Shown piece after piece: positions 62,739 to 64,000 of a DNA stretch of 64,000 nt. A program made the position numbers and the translations under genes. The DNA is from Neptunicella plasticusilytica (lineage in GTDB: Bacteria; Pseudomonadota; Gammaproteobacteria; Enterobacterales; Alteromonadaceae). Under the pieces are notes generated by a model. It worked only from the letters and a program-made list of their open reading frames with translations, did not search any database and had not been told where the DNA came from. Numbering within the stretch: position 1 is the first letter of the stretch; every line of letters begins with the position of its first letter. The stretch covers positions 1,240,001-1,304,000 of the forward strand of contig NZ_CP150481.1 of NCBI RefSeq assembly GCF_047922965.1, read 5' to 3'.

Positions 62739-62894
62739 AGTGATTCCTTGAGGCGGATAGGAGAAATATAAAATGGATTCTCGCATTTTTTTTAAGGCTT
62801 CGCAGTAGTTGTGGGCATATTTCATTTCACTGTCATTTAGCTTACCAAAGTCCTGTATGATGGGCTTTTTTATCCAGACAAAAAGGTATCTGTA

Positions 62895-63191
62895 GTGAGT
62901 GGCTGGCATTTGTATATTATCCGCAACCGCTTGGGGCAGCTCTATACCGGTATCAGTACCGATCCGGCGCGCCGGTTTGAGGAGCATCAGAGTGGTGGCA
63001 ATAAAGCCGCCAAGGCGCTAAAGGGAAAAGGGCCATTACAACAGGTTTATTGTGCTCAGGTGGGCGATCGCAGTCAGGCAACGAAAGCCGAGATGGCGGT
63101 TAAAAAGCTGACTCGGGCACAGAAGCTGGCATTAATCGGTGGATTGATAGCCTTGCCATTGACAGAATCAGAAGCTGACCGCACCAAGTAA
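62895..63191 (+). CDS. GIY-YIG nuclease family protein (YhbQ-like)
   Basis: A 98-residue protein with the GIY-YIG core L-Y-I-I-R-N and L-Y-T-G-I-S, then an Arg in A-R-R-F-E-E-H. Small single-domain members such as YhbQ are of poorly known function in DNA or RNA processing. The start is GTG at 62895. The end overlaps the DUF350 gene by 24 bases on the opposite strand. Confidence 0.9.
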   Translation: MSGWHLYIIRNRLGQLYTGISTDPARRFEEHQSGGNKAAKALKGKGPLQQVYCAQVGDRSQATKAEMAVKKLTRAQKLALIGGLIALPLTESEADRTK

Positions 63192-63998
63192 TAACAGTCC
63201 TATACCCAGACTCAGTACCATCTCGATACTGGCGATACCGATATTGTGTTGATGATCCACTTCGCGGACCAAATCAATATCCTGTAACACAATGCGCTTG
63301 GCCGCGAAAGTCAGTAATACATTGGTAAGGGTCAGGATCAGTGCCACCATTAACCAACTTAGCATGTTGCTTACGTAGGCATGAGGGGTGTATTCGACAA
63401 TATGGGTGGTGGCTGTCACCGCTAACGCCATCCCGATGATATGACCGGAATGCTGGATCGCCAGCGCTATCTGGCCCTGACACAAAATACTCTGCATCGA
63501 GGCATTCTGGTTGTGGCGTGCGAAATGTCGTTCAATTAAACGGGTTGTCGTTAACAGCATGGTCATGGCTACCACAAAACCGCTGAATACGGCGATAATG
63601 GCGTCGAGATTAAAGCCGTCTACCCATATCAAAACGCTACGTACAATGATGGCTGTGGCAACGCTGCTGGCGGCATCGACCAGCGCAACACTGCTGTTGT
63701 GCGCCAAAATCTGCTGATTCTTGTTAAGCTCATCGAGAATGAGTCTGTCGTGGGCAATGCGACCTAACATGATCAGTAACATGCCAATAGTGCCATAGGC
63801 CAGTAGACGGATAACCAGATCGCCGTATTCGTTCAGGTTAGTCATGGCAACCACCCCGGAAATCAGGATACTCAGCGACAATATGCTGCCCGCAATGCTG
63901 ATACCCAGCGCAAAGTTGTCGTTGCTGGCCAATTCATGTTTGCTGTCCATCTTGGTCCACAACCCGTAAATCCAGCGCATTAGTCCAATCAGCAACAT
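63168..63998 (-). CDS. DUF350 family membrane protein (5' end may be outside window)
   Basis: A protein of at least 276 residues with about eight hydrophobic segments in two similar halves (about residues 30-90 and 100-150, then 175-265), the double DUF350 layout. The frame reaches the ATG two bases from the window edge, and the upstream bases are not seen, so the true start may lie beyond it. Function unknown. Confidence 0.75.
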   Translation of the reverse strand: MLLIGLMRWIYGLWTKMDSKHELASNDNFALGISIAGSILSLSILISGVVAMTNLNEYGDLVIRLLAYGTIGMLLIMLGRIAHDRLILDELNKNQQILAHNSSVALVDAASSVATAIIVRSVLIWVDGFNLDAIIAVFSGFVVAMTMLLTTTRLIERHFARHNQNASMQSILCQGQIALAIQHSGHIIGMALAVTATTHIVEYTPHAYVSNMLSWLMVALILTLTNVLLTFAAKRIVLQDIDLVREVDHQHNIGIASIEMVLSLGIGLLLLGAVSF

Positions 63999-64000
63999 CC

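Noticed and set aside
1..64000. tRNA, rRNA, CRISPR and prophage content
   Set aside because: Reading by eye found no convincing tRNA arm patterns, regular spaced repeats or phage genes; a tool scan (tRNAscan-SE, CRISPR finder) would be needed to exclude short ones.

Overview
The window looks like chromosomal DNA of a marine or aquatic gammaproteobacterium, most likely of the order Alteromonadales (family Alteromonadaceae). This is inferred from the gene order sdhE-ygfX near nadB and rpoE-rseA-rseB-rseC-lepA-lepB-rnc-era, the fldB-xerD-dsbC-recJ order, large TonB-dependent receptors paired with a polysaccharide hydrolase, and a porin/PstS-like pair. No rRNA, tRNA, CRISPR array, prophage or complete insertion sequence was seen. 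One MITE-like repeat is present.

Region by region. 1-15.1 kb is core genome: a SlyD-like FKBP prolyl isomerase (cut by the left edge), ygfZ, sdhE-ygfX-MaoC-like, nadB, the sigma-E operon rpoE-rseABC with a candidate sigma-E promoter, lepA-lepB-rnc-era, pdxH (where recO/pdxJ usually sit), a YjjV-type TatD protein, smp and serB. 15.2-19.8 kb is a xylose unit: xylB-xylA diverging from xylR, followed by a small DUF1653 gene. 19.8-22.4 kb holds a SpoIIAA-like protein and a Fur-box-preceded pair of membrane proteins including a PepSY protein. 22.5-27.8 kb has an Oar-like TonB-dependent receptor diverging from a LytS/LytTR two-component system. 28-29.8 kb has a GFA protein, a serine/threonine dehydratase-like PLP enzyme and the MITE-like element. 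29.9-36.7 kb is a polysaccharide utilisation unit: a TonB-dependent receptor and a GH5 mannanase/cellulase-like lipoprotein, with two LacI-type operator-like sites upstream.

37.8-42.8 kb is the most unusual part: a tightly packed four-gene unit of a coiled-coil protein, a membrane protein with a C-terminal OmpA domain, a Ras/Rab-like small GTPase and a GGDEF-EAL protein. It resembles an uncharacterised GTPase/c-di-GMP envelope signalling system. Beta-carbonic anhydrase follows, then a PstS-like/porin pair, fldB, an EAL-HDOD regulator, xerD, dsbC and recJ.

51.4-64 kb is mixed accessory and core: an IalB-like protein, a PEP-CTERM nidogen-domain protein, a TolB-like propeller protein, benE with its GntR regulator, an arsenic operon (arsR-arsC-acr3), a DUF3859 protein and a periplasmic binding protein, tdk, formaldehyde detoxification genes (fghA, frmA), a GIY-YIG protein and a DUF350 membrane protein at the right edge.

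The clearest unusual items are the GTPase/OmpA/GGDEF-EAL operon and the GH5 enzyme whose catalytic barrel appears to be interrupted by about 670 residues of tandem beta-sandwich modules. All functions are assigned by reading motifs and remembered family patterns; no database search was run.
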